Shown piece by piece: positions 6,859 to 12,826 of a DNA stretch of 15,436 bases. The stretch's first letter is position 1. The number at the start of each line of letters is the position of its first letter. Source of the DNA: Desulfuromonas sp. (GTDB lineage Bacteria; Desulfobacterota; Desulfuromonadia; Desulfuromonadales; SZUA-401). The notes beneath the pieces are model-generated. The model had not been told where the DNA came from and did not search any database. It worked only from the letters and a program-made list of their open reading frames with translations. Made by a program: the position numbers and the translations under genes. The stretch is taken from assembly GCA_002869605.1 (NCBI GenBank), contig PKUI01000108.1, positions 1 through 15,436 on the forward strand. The letters are read 5' to 3'.

Positions 6859-8199
6859 ATGTTGAATGCTGAAATCGCCGCAGATGCGTGTTGTGAGCAT
6901 CTGCAAACCATCCTTAATAGCGTGGCCGATGGAGTCTTTACGGTCGATAAGGATATGCGTATCACCCATTATAACCGTGCGGCCGAGGAAATTACCGGTT
7001 TCCCGCGCGAAGAGGCGATAGGCAAGCACTGTTACGAAATTTTTCGTGCCGGGGTGTGCGCCACGGATTGTCCGGTCAAGGAAGCCATACAGACCGGCGA
7101 CCCGGTCGTGAATCGGGAGGTTGATATCCTTGGCCGGGATAATCGCAAGGTGCCGATATCGGTGAGCGCCTCGGTGCTCAGAGACGATGACGGAAACCCG
7201 ATCGGTGGTGTGGAGACCTTCCGTGACCTGTCACTGATTCATGCGTTGCGCAAGGAGATTACCCAAAAGTACACGTTCCACGAGCTGGTCAGTCGAAATC
7301 CCGCGATGCGTCGCCTGTTCGATGTGATGCCGGATATTGCTGCCAGTCAGGCGACGGTATTGATCAACGGCGATAGCGGTACAGGGAAGGAACTGTTTGC
7401 GCGGGCGATACATGATCTGAGTCAGCGTAAAAAGGGGCCGCTGGTGACTCTCAACTGCGGAGCGTTGCCTGAACAGCTTCTGGAGGCCGAAATTTTCGGT
7501 GCACGGCGTGGCGCTTACACTGGGGCGGTGGAGAATCGTCCTGGGCGCCTGGAGATGGCCGAAGGGGGGACGCTGTTTCTCGATGAGATCGGGGATCTCC
7601 CTTTGCCATTGCAGGTGAAACTGTTGCGCGTGCTAGAAAACCAGGAGTATCAACCTCTGGGTGCGCGTAGCCCGCAGAAGGCCGATGTGCGGTTTCTGGC
7701 GGCTACCCATCGTAACCTCGACTCGATGGTAGAAGAGGGTTCGTTTCGGCGTGACCTGTATTTCCGTATCAACGTGGTCTCGTTGCAGATTCCGCCGCTC
7801 AGTGAACGTCCGGAAGATATCCCTCTGTTGATCGATGTTTTTCTGGAGCGTTTTAACCGTACCTACGGTAAAAAGATTCGTGGCTTCAGTGCTGAGGCGT
7901 TGCAGGCTCTGTTGCGGCATGAGTTCCCGGGGAACGTTCGGGAATTGTTGCATCTGGTGGAGCAGACGGTGATCCTATGTCGTGGTAGCGAGATTGGTCT
8001 TGAGTGCCTGCCATCGAATTTTGCCGCAAATGTCAGTTTGTCCGAGCCTGAAGGCGGATCTCGCCGTGGCGGCGTAACGCGGGAGGCTTTGAGTGATCTG
8101 CTCGAACGGCATGCGGGGAACCGTTCACGTGTTGCACGGGAACTCAATGTTGATCGCACGACCTTGTGGCGCTGGATGAAGAAGTTCGACCTGTTGTAG
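6859..8199 (+). CDS. sigma-54-dependent transcriptional activator (PAS / AAA+ / Fis-type HTH)
   Basis: A 446-aa bacterial enhancer-binding protein that would use ATP to open sigma-54 promoters. An N-terminal PAS domain (about 12-120) carries the cysteine pattern C58-x8-C67-x3-C71-P. The AAA+ domain (about 145-375) has Walker A GDSGTGKE (171-178), the sigma-54 contact loop GAYTGA (218-223; Phe to Tyr is a common variant), Walker [12 protein letters not shown] (Asp242, Glu243) and [12 protein letters not shown] Fis-type helix-turn-helix closes it ([18 protein letters not shown]). There is no receiver domain, so sensing is probably direct through PAS; the Cys set suggests a redox or metal signal (inference). 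Start ATG 6859 follows GAAGAAGGTG. It has its own terminator, and related DNA sites lie both upstream of it and upstream of the next operon. A paralogue is encoded at 13825-15165. Confidence 0.93.
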   Translation: MLNAEIAADACCEHLQTILNSVADGVFTVDKDMRITHYNRAAEEITGFPREEAIGKHCYEIFRAGVCATDCPVKEAIQTGDPVVNREVDILGRDNRKVPISVSASVLRDDDGNPIGGVETFRDLSLIHALRKEITQKYTFHELVSRNPAMRRLFDVMPDIAASQATVLINGDSGTGKELFARAIHDLSQRKKGPLVTLNCGALPEQLLEAEIFGARRGAYTGAVENRPGRLEMAEGGTLFLDEIGDLPLPLQVKLLRVLENQEYQPLGARSPQKADVRFLAATHRNLDSMVEEGSFRRDLYFRINVVSLQIPPLSERPEDIPLLIDVFLERFNRTYGKKIRGFSAEALQALLRHEFPGNVRELLHLVEQTVILCRGSEIGLECLPSNFAANVSLSEPEGGSRRGGVTREALSDLLERHAGNRSRVARELNVDRTTLWRWMKKFDLL

Positions 8200-8221
8200 C
8201 AATAAGTCTCGCGGTATATGG

Positions 8222-8251
8222 GCCCCCTGTTGTAGGACAGGGGGCTTTTTT
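8222..8251 (+). terminator. Rho-independent terminator after the activator gene
   Basis: GCCCCCTGT (8222-8230) pairs with ACAGGGGGC (8237-8245) around a 6-base loop and is followed by six Ts. It isolates the activator from the operon starting at 8620. Confidence 0.9.
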
Positions 8252-8331
8252 ATTGCGTAACCTACTGATATTGCGTGTGTAAATGGTAGCACCTGAAAAA
8301 ATTAGAAAATACAAATAATGGACTATCCTCA

Positions 8332-8368
8332 TGTTGCGAATATTGCATTTATTGCAACGGTTGCAACG
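8332..8368. promoter_or_regulatory. upstream cluster of TTGC half-sites
   Basis: TGTTGC (8332-8337) is followed by a tandem pair TTGCAACG (8352-8359 and 8361-8368), the second lying in the palindrome GTTGCAAC. These are about 235-270 bases before the predicted start of transcription of the next operon. They are probably weaker or cooperative activator sites. Confidence 0.45.
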
Positions 8369-8376
8369 TCTCAAGA

Positions 8377-8398
8377 GTGTTGCATTGCGCTGCAACAC
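8377..8398. promoter_or_regulatory. dyad operator 1 (probable activator binding site)
   Basis: GTGTTGCA (8377-8384) and TGCAACAC (8391-8398) form perfect 8-base inverted arms around TTGCGC. The site is centred about 80 bp upstream of the second dyad and about 210 bp upstream of the predicted transcription start, a normal distance for a sigma-54 enhancer. Confidence 0.65.
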
Positions 8399-8456
8399 AG
8401 ATAACCTACCGGAATCACCGAGAATATACTACGAGATGCAAGATTACATATCTGGT

Positions 8457-8478
8457 AAATGTTGCGACCGCAACATTT
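8457..8478. promoter_or_regulatory. dyad operator 2 (probable activator binding site)
   Basis: AAATGTTGCG (8457-8466) and CGCAACATTT (8469-8478) are perfect 10-base inverted arms separated by AC. It shares the core TGTTGC...GCAACA with dyad 1. Its centre is about 130 bp upstream of the predicted transcription start. The rest of the 8252-8619 gap is AT-rich and shows no gene. Confidence 0.7.
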
Positions 8479-8572
8479 GAGAATTCTAACCACAAATTTC
8501 TAAACAACTGAAACAATGCCCAAATACCTGTAATTACGAGAGAAATTTGAAAATAAGTAAAAAATATCATTT

Positions 8573-8589
8573 CTGGCACGTCTCTTGGA
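8573..8589 (+). promoter_or_regulatory. probable sigma-54 promoter of the NifX-like/peptide operon
   Basis: CTGGCACGTCTCTTGGA has a perfect -24 element (TGGCACG, 8574-8580), four bases, then TTGG at -12. The consensus is TTGC, so the invariant GC is GG here; the spacing GG-N10-GG is correct. It lies 31 bases before the ATG at 8620, with the enhancer-like dyads upstream. Confidence 0.65.
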
Positions 8590-8619
8590 ATATATGAGGG
8601 TGAGACAAGGAGGCAACAG

Positions 8620-8925
8620 ATGATCAACGAAAAGTCGACAATCGCCATTCCCTACTATGGATCCCTGGTTCGCCCCGGACGCGGTCTGGAGCAGATCTTT
8701 CTCAAGGGCGACTATAACCCGCAGTCACATCAGGTTGAAAATGTTGCCGTGAGCGTGTGGGATCCCAAGAGCGAAGGTCGTTTGCACAAGTGGTTGGCGG
8801 CGCAAGGTGTCAAGAAGGTTTGCTGTCGGGACCATAATGAACGCTACGAGGCCCTGCTTTCGGAAGAGGGAATTACGGTTGTTGATGAAGACCAGGACCT
8901 ATTGCTAGGTGCTGGCTGGGCATAA
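8620..8925 (+). CDS. NifX/NifB-C-like (dinitrogenase FeMo-cofactor biosynthesis fold) protein 1
   Basis: A 101-aa soluble protein that appears to be a compact member of the dinitrogenase iron-molybdenum cofactor superfamily. It has an opening strand IAIPYYGSLVRPG, a central VENVAVSVWDP strand, and the alpha/beta end LAAQGVKKVCC...LLSEEGITVV, which parallels the 'L...GV..VI.....L...GI.V' ending of NifX/NifY proteins. The family binds FeMo-co, NifB-co or other metal clusters; members outside nif clusters, such as the orange-protein relatives, often have unknown roles. A Cys pair (KVCCRDH) is a possible ligand. Start ATG 8620 follows AAGGAGG (8607-8613). It is the first gene of the predicted sigma-54 operon. 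No nifHDK genes are nearby, so a nitrogenase role is not implied. Confidence 0.7.
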   Translation: MINEKSTIAIPYYGSLVRPGRGLEQIFLKGDYNPQSHQVENVAVSVWDPKSEGRLHKWLAAQGVKKVCCRDHNERYEALLSEEGITVVDEDQDLLLGAGWA

Positions 8926-8946
8926 CAAGGCTTTTGGGGAGCGATC

Positions 8947-9381
8947 ATGAGAGTTGCAATAACAGCACGAGGTCCGGGGTTGGATTTCCCGATTGATGAA
9001 AGTTACGGCCGTGCTTATTGGATCATGATCATAGACACCGAAAGTGGAGACATCGATGCTCTCGACAACAGCGAAATCCGCAATGTCCTGCAAAGTGCCG
9101 GTGAGAAGGTTAGTTATTGGCTGGCAGATCTCGACATCGATGTCGTTGTTACCGGAAAGGTTGGACCCAAGGCGTTGCGGCAACTGCAGGAACATAAGAT
9201 CAGTGTCTACCACGGTGCAACGGGACTGGTTGTCGAAGCGCTTAATGACTGGAAAAACGGCAGGCTGGAGTTGGCTGACGTTGCACGATGTGAAGGAAGT
9301 CCCTTCTGTCTTGTTAGCCGCAATCACGCTGCCAGTTGGACAGAGCAGAAAGTTGAATTAAGGCTGGTCAAGTCCTCTTGA
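8947..9381 (+). CDS. NifX/NifB-C-like (dinitrogenase FeMo-cofactor biosynthesis fold) protein 2
   Basis: A 144-aa protein with a clearer match to the same fold: MRVAITARGPGLDFPIDESYGRAYWI (start strand and glycine-rich turn), a WLADLDIDVVVTGKVGPKAL core and the ISVYHGATGLVVEALNDW segment, equivalent to 'GIKVY.ga.GTV.EAI..' of NifX/NafY proteins. The C-terminus adds a short tail with two Cys (ARCEGSPFCLV). There is no signal peptide. It follows gene 1 by 21 bases with GGGGAG before ATG 8947, so the two are probably co-translated. A small inverted repeat GTCCTC-TT-GAGGAC overlaps the stop codon. Binding of a metal cluster is expected for the family; what it carries here is unknown. Confidence 0.82.
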   Translation: MRVAITARGPGLDFPIDESYGRAYWIMIIDTESGDIDALDNSEIRNVLQSAGEKVSYWLADLDIDVVVTGKVGPKALRQLQEHKISVYHGATGLVVEALNDWKNGRLELADVARCEGSPFCLVSRNHAASWTEQKVELRLVKSS

Positions 9382-9406
9382 GGACCGCCTGGAAAGGAGA
9401 AAACCA

Positions 9407-9550
9407 ATGAGAGTTGAAAATCTTACTTCGAAACCTCGTAAAACCAATTATCTCGGAATTGTGCTCGCAGGTTTGGGTGCAGTAGCAGCAACCGCTAGTA
9501 CGATCGTAGCGTGGCCCGCATTGACCCACCTGGGCGACAAACTGCTGTAG
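9407..9550 (+). CDS. small single-helix membrane peptide A (47 aa)
   Basis: This short gene starts at ATG 9407, with GGAAAGGAG at 9391-9399. The product begins MRVENLTSKPRKTNY, a basic N-terminus, and then has one hydrophobic helix (about 16-36: LGIVLAGLGAVAATASTIVA) and the tail WPALTHLGDKLL. It aligns without gaps to peptide B: M1, E4, N5, S8, P10, K12, T13, Y15, V19, L23, G24, V26 and W36 are shared. That conservation, together with the strong ribosome site, argues that it is really translated. It lies in the predicted sigma-54 operon. Function is unknown; a membrane-subunit or regulator role for a larger complex is only a guess. Confidence 0.75.
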   Translation: MRVENLTSKPRKTNYLGIVLAGLGAVAATASTIVAWPALTHLGDKLL

Positions 9551-9591
9551 GAGCAGAAAGAACAGTGATCTAACAGATCTGGAGGTGAATT

Positions 9592-9744
9592 ATGAAAGCC
9601 GAAAATATTATCAGCGCACCGATCAAAACAACCTATAAGGCAGGCGTCTATGGCGCACTCGGTTTCGTGAGCCTTTCGTTGACCGCTTTTATCGTCTGGT
9701 CGTTCACCTGCATGGGTGGCGCGGTCGTCTCTTTGATGGGCTAA
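9592..9744 (+). CDS. small single-helix membrane peptide B (50 aa)
   Basis: Starts at ATG 9592 after GGAGGTG (9581-9587). The product is MKAENIISAPIKTTY, then a hydrophobic helix (about 17-36), then the C-terminus WSFTCMGGAVVSLMG. The N-terminal half is related to peptide A (MxxEN...S.P.KT.Y), and the C-terminal half is related to peptide C (WS-x2-C-x-GG-x2-V-x-L-x-G), so B links the family. The single Cys next to a Gly pair at the membrane edge is shared with C. Function unknown. Confidence 0.8.
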   Translation: MKAENIISAPIKTTYKAGVYGALGFVSLSLTAFIVWSFTCMGGAVVSLMG

Positions 9745-9765
9745 TTAATCCAGGCTGCAAATACC

Positions 9766-9779
9766 CCTCCTGGGGGAGG
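9766..9779 (+). promoter_or_regulatory. hairpin masking the ribosome site of peptide C
   Basis: CCTCC (9766-9770) can pair with GGAGG (9775-9779), which is the Shine-Dalgarno sequence of the gene starting at 9785. The 5-bp GC stem with a 4-base loop could lower translation of peptide C relative to A and B. It is short, so the effect is uncertain. Confidence 0.35.
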
Positions 9780-9784
9780 TGACC

Positions 9785-9958
9785 ATGAAAATGCACATAG
9801 ATATGCACAAGATGTTTGGAAAATCGTTGGGCTGGAGTTCGGGTCTTGGTTTCCTGGCCGTTCTGGTACTGGTCGGATTGCTGACCTCGATCTTTATACT
9901 CTGGTCGATGAGCTGTCTTGGAGGTCTGGCTGTTGACCTCTTGGGTAGAATGTCGTGA
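9785..9958 (+). CDS. small single-helix membrane peptide C (57 aa)
   Basis: Starts at ATG 9785 after GGGGGAGGTG. The product begins MKMHIDMHKMFGKSLGW, has one hydrophobic helix (about 20-40, LGFLAVLVLVGLLTSIFIL), and ends WSMSCLGGLAVDLLGRMS. The tail matches peptide B at W, S, C, GG, V, L and G. A Met/His-rich N-terminus (MKMHIDMHKM), which could bind copper or another soft metal, is unique to this copy. It is the last coding unit before a hairpin-rich stretch with a likely terminator. Function unknown. Confidence 0.78.
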   Translation: MKMHIDMHKMFGKSLGWSSGLGFLAVLVLVGLLTSIFILWSMSCLGGLAVDLLGRMS

Positions 9959-10004
9959 TAGGTCACTTCAGTGCCTGACGCTAACCACCAGGACGGGGGA
10001 AACG

Positions 10005-10052
10005 ATGAAAATATGCCGGGCAGCGGGAGGAAGCCTTCCGCTGCCCGGCTGA
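10005..10052 (+). other. hairpin-encoded mini-ORF of 15 codons (doubtful)
   Basis: GGGGGA is followed by ATG 10005 and a 15-codon frame (MKICRAAGGSLPLPG) ending at TGA 10050-10052. Almost the whole frame is the long hairpin at 10015-10049. It could be a leader peptide whose translation melts the hairpin, or a chance frame. Confidence 0.25.
10015..10049 (+). other. long perfect RNA hairpin in the gap between the peptides and the regulator gene
   Basis: GCCGGGCAGCGG (10015-10026) pairs fully with CCGCTGCCCGGC (10038-10049). The interior GAGG/CCTT extends the stem to about 16 bp around a 3-base loop. No T-tract follows, so it is not a classic terminator. It may protect the 3' end of the upstream message, be a processing site, or act in attenuation with the T-tract hairpin 45 bases downstream. 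A third small hairpin (CTGCA/TGCAG, 10065-10078) lies between. Confidence 0.7.
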
Positions 10053-10093
10053 CAGGTAGGGCTACTGCAGATGTGCAGAAGTTATGTTCTCGG

Positions 10094-10119
10094 GGTTCTT
10101 AGGAACCGGGGTTTTTTTT
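10094..10119 (+). terminator. possible Rho-independent terminator or attenuator
   Basis: GGTTC (10094-10098) pairs with GAACC (10103-10107) around TTAG. It is followed by GGGG and eight Ts (10112-10119). The stem is only 5 bp and is separated from the T-run, so termination may be partial. It probably separates the peptide operon from the regulator/cytochrome genes. Confidence 0.45.
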
Positions 10120-10200
10120 GCGGCCTGAACAACAAGACCAGTTTATCGGACCAGGGCCCTTAGAAGGGGTTTGTCAGCAAATGGTTAATGGGAACCCTAC

Positions 10201-10917
10201 ATGGAAATTGTGTGTCCGGAGTGTGGTGCCGGGGAGAATTACCTGCTCGCAGACGGGCGCAGGAAGTGTCGCGTCTGTAGGAGGAAGTTCACCCCTGGTG
10301 GGAGGAAAAGAAAGCTTGCCGTATCGGCACAAGAGGCAATACGTGAAGCTTTCTGGGAAATGCGAACAGCCGAAGAGGTTGCTCATTCATTAAACCTTAA
10401 CCGGAAGACAGTGCAGAAAATGTATGGGGAGTTTCGCCAAAAAATTAAAGACTACAACCGTCAACTGAAAAGCACTCTACTTCATGAAGAGGGTTTGCAG
10501 TCAAGGGCTGAGCGACACGTTGAGTTGATAGGCAAGTCAGGCGAATTCCCGATGTTTTATCTCGTTGAATGCGAAGACACTGTAGTCATGTGCCAGGCGG
10601 ATGAAATTGACCGGGCCTTTTCGGCCCTGAAGAATCAAGAGCTGCCGGTTCTCATGGTCTATCGTCGGCAGGGTGAATCATTGTTGCTCGATCCGGAGGA
10701 TATTTATCGCCGGATGCTGTGCGGACAGGAGCAGGGAGATCGCTGCCTGGCATGTCTCGATTTTATGCTGAAGAAGATGAAAGCTTACCGCGGTGTCCAC
10801 GAAGCCAAGAGCTCTCTCTACGCAGAGGAGATGCTCTTCCGATTTAACTGTCGTGACAAGACAGACGTGTGGAGATCGCTTTTACCTGCCCTTGAAGACG
10901 AGGGCGTTAAACATTGA
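10201..10917 (+). CDS. transposase-derived zinc-ribbon/HTH protein, probable DNA-binding regulator
   Basis: A 238-aa protein. The N-terminal zinc ribbon has two Cys pairs (CPECG at 5-9, CRVCRRKF about 23-30), as in IS1595/ISXO2-type transposases. A helix-turn-helix follows (TAEEVAHSLNLNRKTVQKMY). The C-terminal KKMKAYRGVHEAKSSLYAEE then FRFNCRD resembles the end of the same transposases ('FKR.L..YRGV.....LYL.EFEFRFN.R'). The middle region (GEFPMFYLVECEDTVVMCQADE) occupies the place of the catalytic core, but I cannot recognise a complete acidic triad. No terminal inverted repeats or target duplication are seen. It may be a domesticated transposase acting as a regulator. The start is ATG 10201: an in-frame stop lies at 10186, and the ribosome site is weak. 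It is 31 bases before the cytochrome gene and is probably co-transcribed with it. Confidence 0.72.
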   Translation: MEIVCPECGAGENYLLADGRRKCRVCRRKFTPGGRKRKLAVSAQEAIREAFWEMRTAEEVAHSLNLNRKTVQKMYGEFRQKIKDYNRQLKSTLLHEEGLQSRAERHVELIGKSGEFPMFYLVECEDTVVMCQADEIDRAFSALKNQELPVLMVYRRQGESLLLDPEDIYRRMLCGQEQGDRCLACLDFMLKKMKAYRGVHEAKSSLYAEEMLFRFNCRDKTDVWRSLLPALEDEGVKH

Positions 10918-10948
10918 ATTGAGAAAGAAAGGACTGGAGGAGGAAAGA

Positions 10949-12778
10949 ATGAAGCGATTGTTGCAAAGTTTAGTTGTGCTGGCGGGTTTGTTCGGCGCAA
11001 CGCTGGTGTTTGCCGATGCAAGCCTCGACATTACGCCGCGAGCATGTCTCGAGTGTCAAAGCGATAGTGTCACGGCGGCAGATTTCCAGATGTCGGTGCA
11101 TGGGCAGAACTCCTGCACCAGCTGCCACGTGGAAATCAACAACCTGTCCAAGCACTCCGATGGCGACATTGAAATGGGCCAGGTGTCGTGTGCCGGTTGT
11201 CACCAGGATGTGGCGCAGAGCCATGCGGCCAGCGTCCATGCCGAACAGGAGATCGGCTGTATCGATTGCCATGCAGAAATTCATGCACTGCAACCGAATG
11301 CGTTAACCAAGCTTGAAGTCGCGTCAGTGTGTGAGAATTGTCATGACACCGGGGACTACATGGCTTCTGTGCACGCCAAGGCGGCTGCAGCGGGTAATGC
11401 AGACGCTCCGAGCTGTACAGACTGCCACGGTCTGCACGATATCAAGCCTCTCGGAGATAGTGCCGAAGCGCATGAAATCCATACACAGGCCTGCCTCAAC
11501 TGCCACAGCGATGAGGGGGTCATCGAACGGAATGACCTGCCCCCGCATACCGTGGAGACCTTCCTGGAAAGTTACCATGGTAAGAGCGTAGAGCTTGGTT
11601 TTCCTGAAATTGTAGCCGGTTGCGCCGACTGTCACAAACCGCATATGACGCTGCCTGCGTCCGATCCCGCTTCGAGCATTAACCCTGCAAATCTGGTGGA
11701 AACCTGCAGCCAGTGTCATGAAAAGGCAACCGTGCAGTTTACCAAGTATTACGCACACGCCGATCATGCCGACAGCGAGAACTACCCGATTCTCTATTAC
11801 ACCTTCATGGCGATGACCGGGCTGCTGGTCGGCACCTTTGCCGTGTTCTGGATTCATACCCTGCTCTGGATGTTCCGCGGCTTCATCGAAAATCGCGAAA
11901 AACAGAAACTGATGGCCCAGGGGCATGAGCATCACATCACCGAAGCCCATCGTCAGTATCAGCGCTTCCAGAAGCGCCATATCTTCCTGCACCTGACGGT
12001 TATCGTCAGCTTCCTCGGTCTGTCGCTGACCGGACTCCCGCTGAAGTTTTACGAGCAGGAGTGGGCACGCCAGATGATGGAATTCTTCGGAGGCGTTGAA
12101 TACGCAGGCTTGATCCATCGTGGTTGCGCCATTCTGACCTTCTATTACTTCCTCTCGGCCATCCTGATGAGTATCGACTTCCTGTTTATCCGTCGTGATT
12201 ATCAGGCCAATTGGCTGCTGCGACTGTTCGGTCCGGATTCGTTGATGCCGAACTTCCGTGATGTCCGTGACATCAAGGCGATGGTGCTGTGGTTCTTCTT
12301 CAAGGGGCCGAAGCCGACATTCGAGCGTTGGACCTACTGGGAGAAATTCGACTTCCTCGCAGTCTTCTGGGGTATGTTTGCCATTGGTGGTTCAGGCCTG
12401 ATGCTCTGGTTCCCCGAGCTGTTTGGCGCATTCCTGCCGGGCTGGATGTTCAACGTTGCCACCATTGTTCATTCCGACGAGGCGCTCCTGGCAACCGGGT
12501 TCATTTTCACGGTCCATTTCTTCAACACCCATGGCCGTCCCGAAAAGTTCCCGATGGACTTTGTTATCTTCAATGGGCAGATGTCCAAGGAAGAGTTTAT
12601 CGAGGAGCGTGGTGATCAGTGGAAGCGCTACGAAGATGCTGGTGTCACCGAGGACTACCACATGGAAAAAGTCAGCGGACCGCTGTATGACTTTGTGTTC
12701 AAGGGGATCGGATTTATTGCCCTGTTCACAGGTTTGGGTCTGGCTGTACTGATGTTTATGGCCTTTATCTCAGGTTGA
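10949..12778 (+). CDS. CbcL-like multiheme cytochrome c / membrane cytochrome b fusion
   Basis: A 609-aa quinol-linked electron-transfer protein. Signal sequence: [20 protein letters not shown] (cut near ADA). The periplasmic part (about 25-265) has eight CXXCH heme sites (CTSCH at 56, CAGCH, CIDCH, CENCH, CTDCH, CLNCH, CADCH, CSQCH at 253), preceded by a ninth, degenerate CLECQ (33-37). The membrane part has six hydrophobic helices with His in RHIFLH, LIHRG, IVHSDEA and TVHFFNTH, candidate ligands for two b hemes, and the segment [20 protein letters not shown] typical of the HydB/cytochrome b561-like partner. CbcL of Geobacter, needed for low-potential metal reduction, has the same plan from memory (nine c hemes plus a diheme b). 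Start ATG 10949 follows GGAGGAGGAAAG; the upstream extension to 10793 overlaps the regulator gene and is not real. The electron acceptor is unknown. Confidence 0.9.
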   Translation: MKRLLQSLVVLAGLFGATLVFADASLDITPRACLECQSDSVTAADFQMSVHGQNSCTSCHVEINNLSKHSDGDIEMGQVSCAGCHQDVAQSHAASVHAEQEIGCIDCHAEIHALQPNALTKLEVASVCENCHDTGDYMASVHAKAAAAGNADAPSCTDCHGLHDIKPLGDSAEAHEIHTQACLNCHSDEGVIERNDLPPHTVETFLESYHGKSVELGFPEIVAGCADCHKPHMTLPASDPASSINPANLVETCSQCHEKATVQFTKYYAHADHADSENYPILYYTFMAMTGLLVGTFAVFWIHTLLWMFRGFIENREKQKLMAQGHEHHITEAHRQYQRFQKRHIFLHLTVIVSFLGLSLTGLPLKFYEQEWARQMMEFFGGVEYAGLIHRGCAILTFYYFLSAILMSIDFLFIRRDYQANWLLRLFGPDSLMPNFRDVRDIKAMVLWFFFKGPKPTFERWTYWEKFDFLAVFWGMFAIGGSGLMLWFPELFGAFLPGWMFNVATIVHSDEALLATGFIFTVHFFNTHGRPEKFPMDFVIFNGQMSKEEFIEERGDQWKRYEDAGVTEDYHMEKVSGPLYDFVFKGIGFIALFTGLGLAVLMFMAFISG

Positions 12779-12785
12779 TGTAAGC

Positions 12786-12811
12786 GGCGGCCCCGGGGGA
12801 CCGGGGCCGCC
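12786..12811 (+). other. perfect GC-rich intercistronic hairpin
   Basis: GGCGGCCCCGG (12786-12796) pairs with CCGGGGCCGCC (12801-12811) around GGGA. Purine-rich sequence follows with the next ribosome site, and there is no T-tract. It is more likely an mRNA-stabilising or processing element after the cytochrome message than a terminator. Confidence 0.7.
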
Positions 12812-12826
12812 GGAAAGGAAAAATCT

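Noticed and set aside
8332..8478. CRISPR-like repeats
   Set aside because: Repeated TTGCAAC units are short, irregularly spaced and palindromic, as expected for operators; there are no uniform spacers or cas genes.
8620..9381. Nitrogenase gene cluster
   Set aside because: Only NifX-type folds are present; no nifH, nifD, nifK, nifE or nifB radical-SAM gene is in the window.
9959..10200. Cyclic di-GMP (GEMM) or other known riboswitch ahead of the cytochrome genes
   Set aside because: Strong hairpins are present, but none of the conserved GEMM core sequences could be recognised.
10793..10948. 52-residue N-terminal extension of the cytochrome protein
   Set aside because: It overlaps the end of the regulator gene and would bury the signal peptide; ATG 10949 has a strong purine-rich ribosome site.
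10120..10948. Intact insertion sequence
   Set aside because: No terminal inverted repeats or target-site duplication were found, and the gene is embedded close to the cytochrome gene.
11324..12118. 264-codon frame on the minus strand
   Set aside because: Antisense shadow of the cytochrome gene, with no domain or ribosome site.
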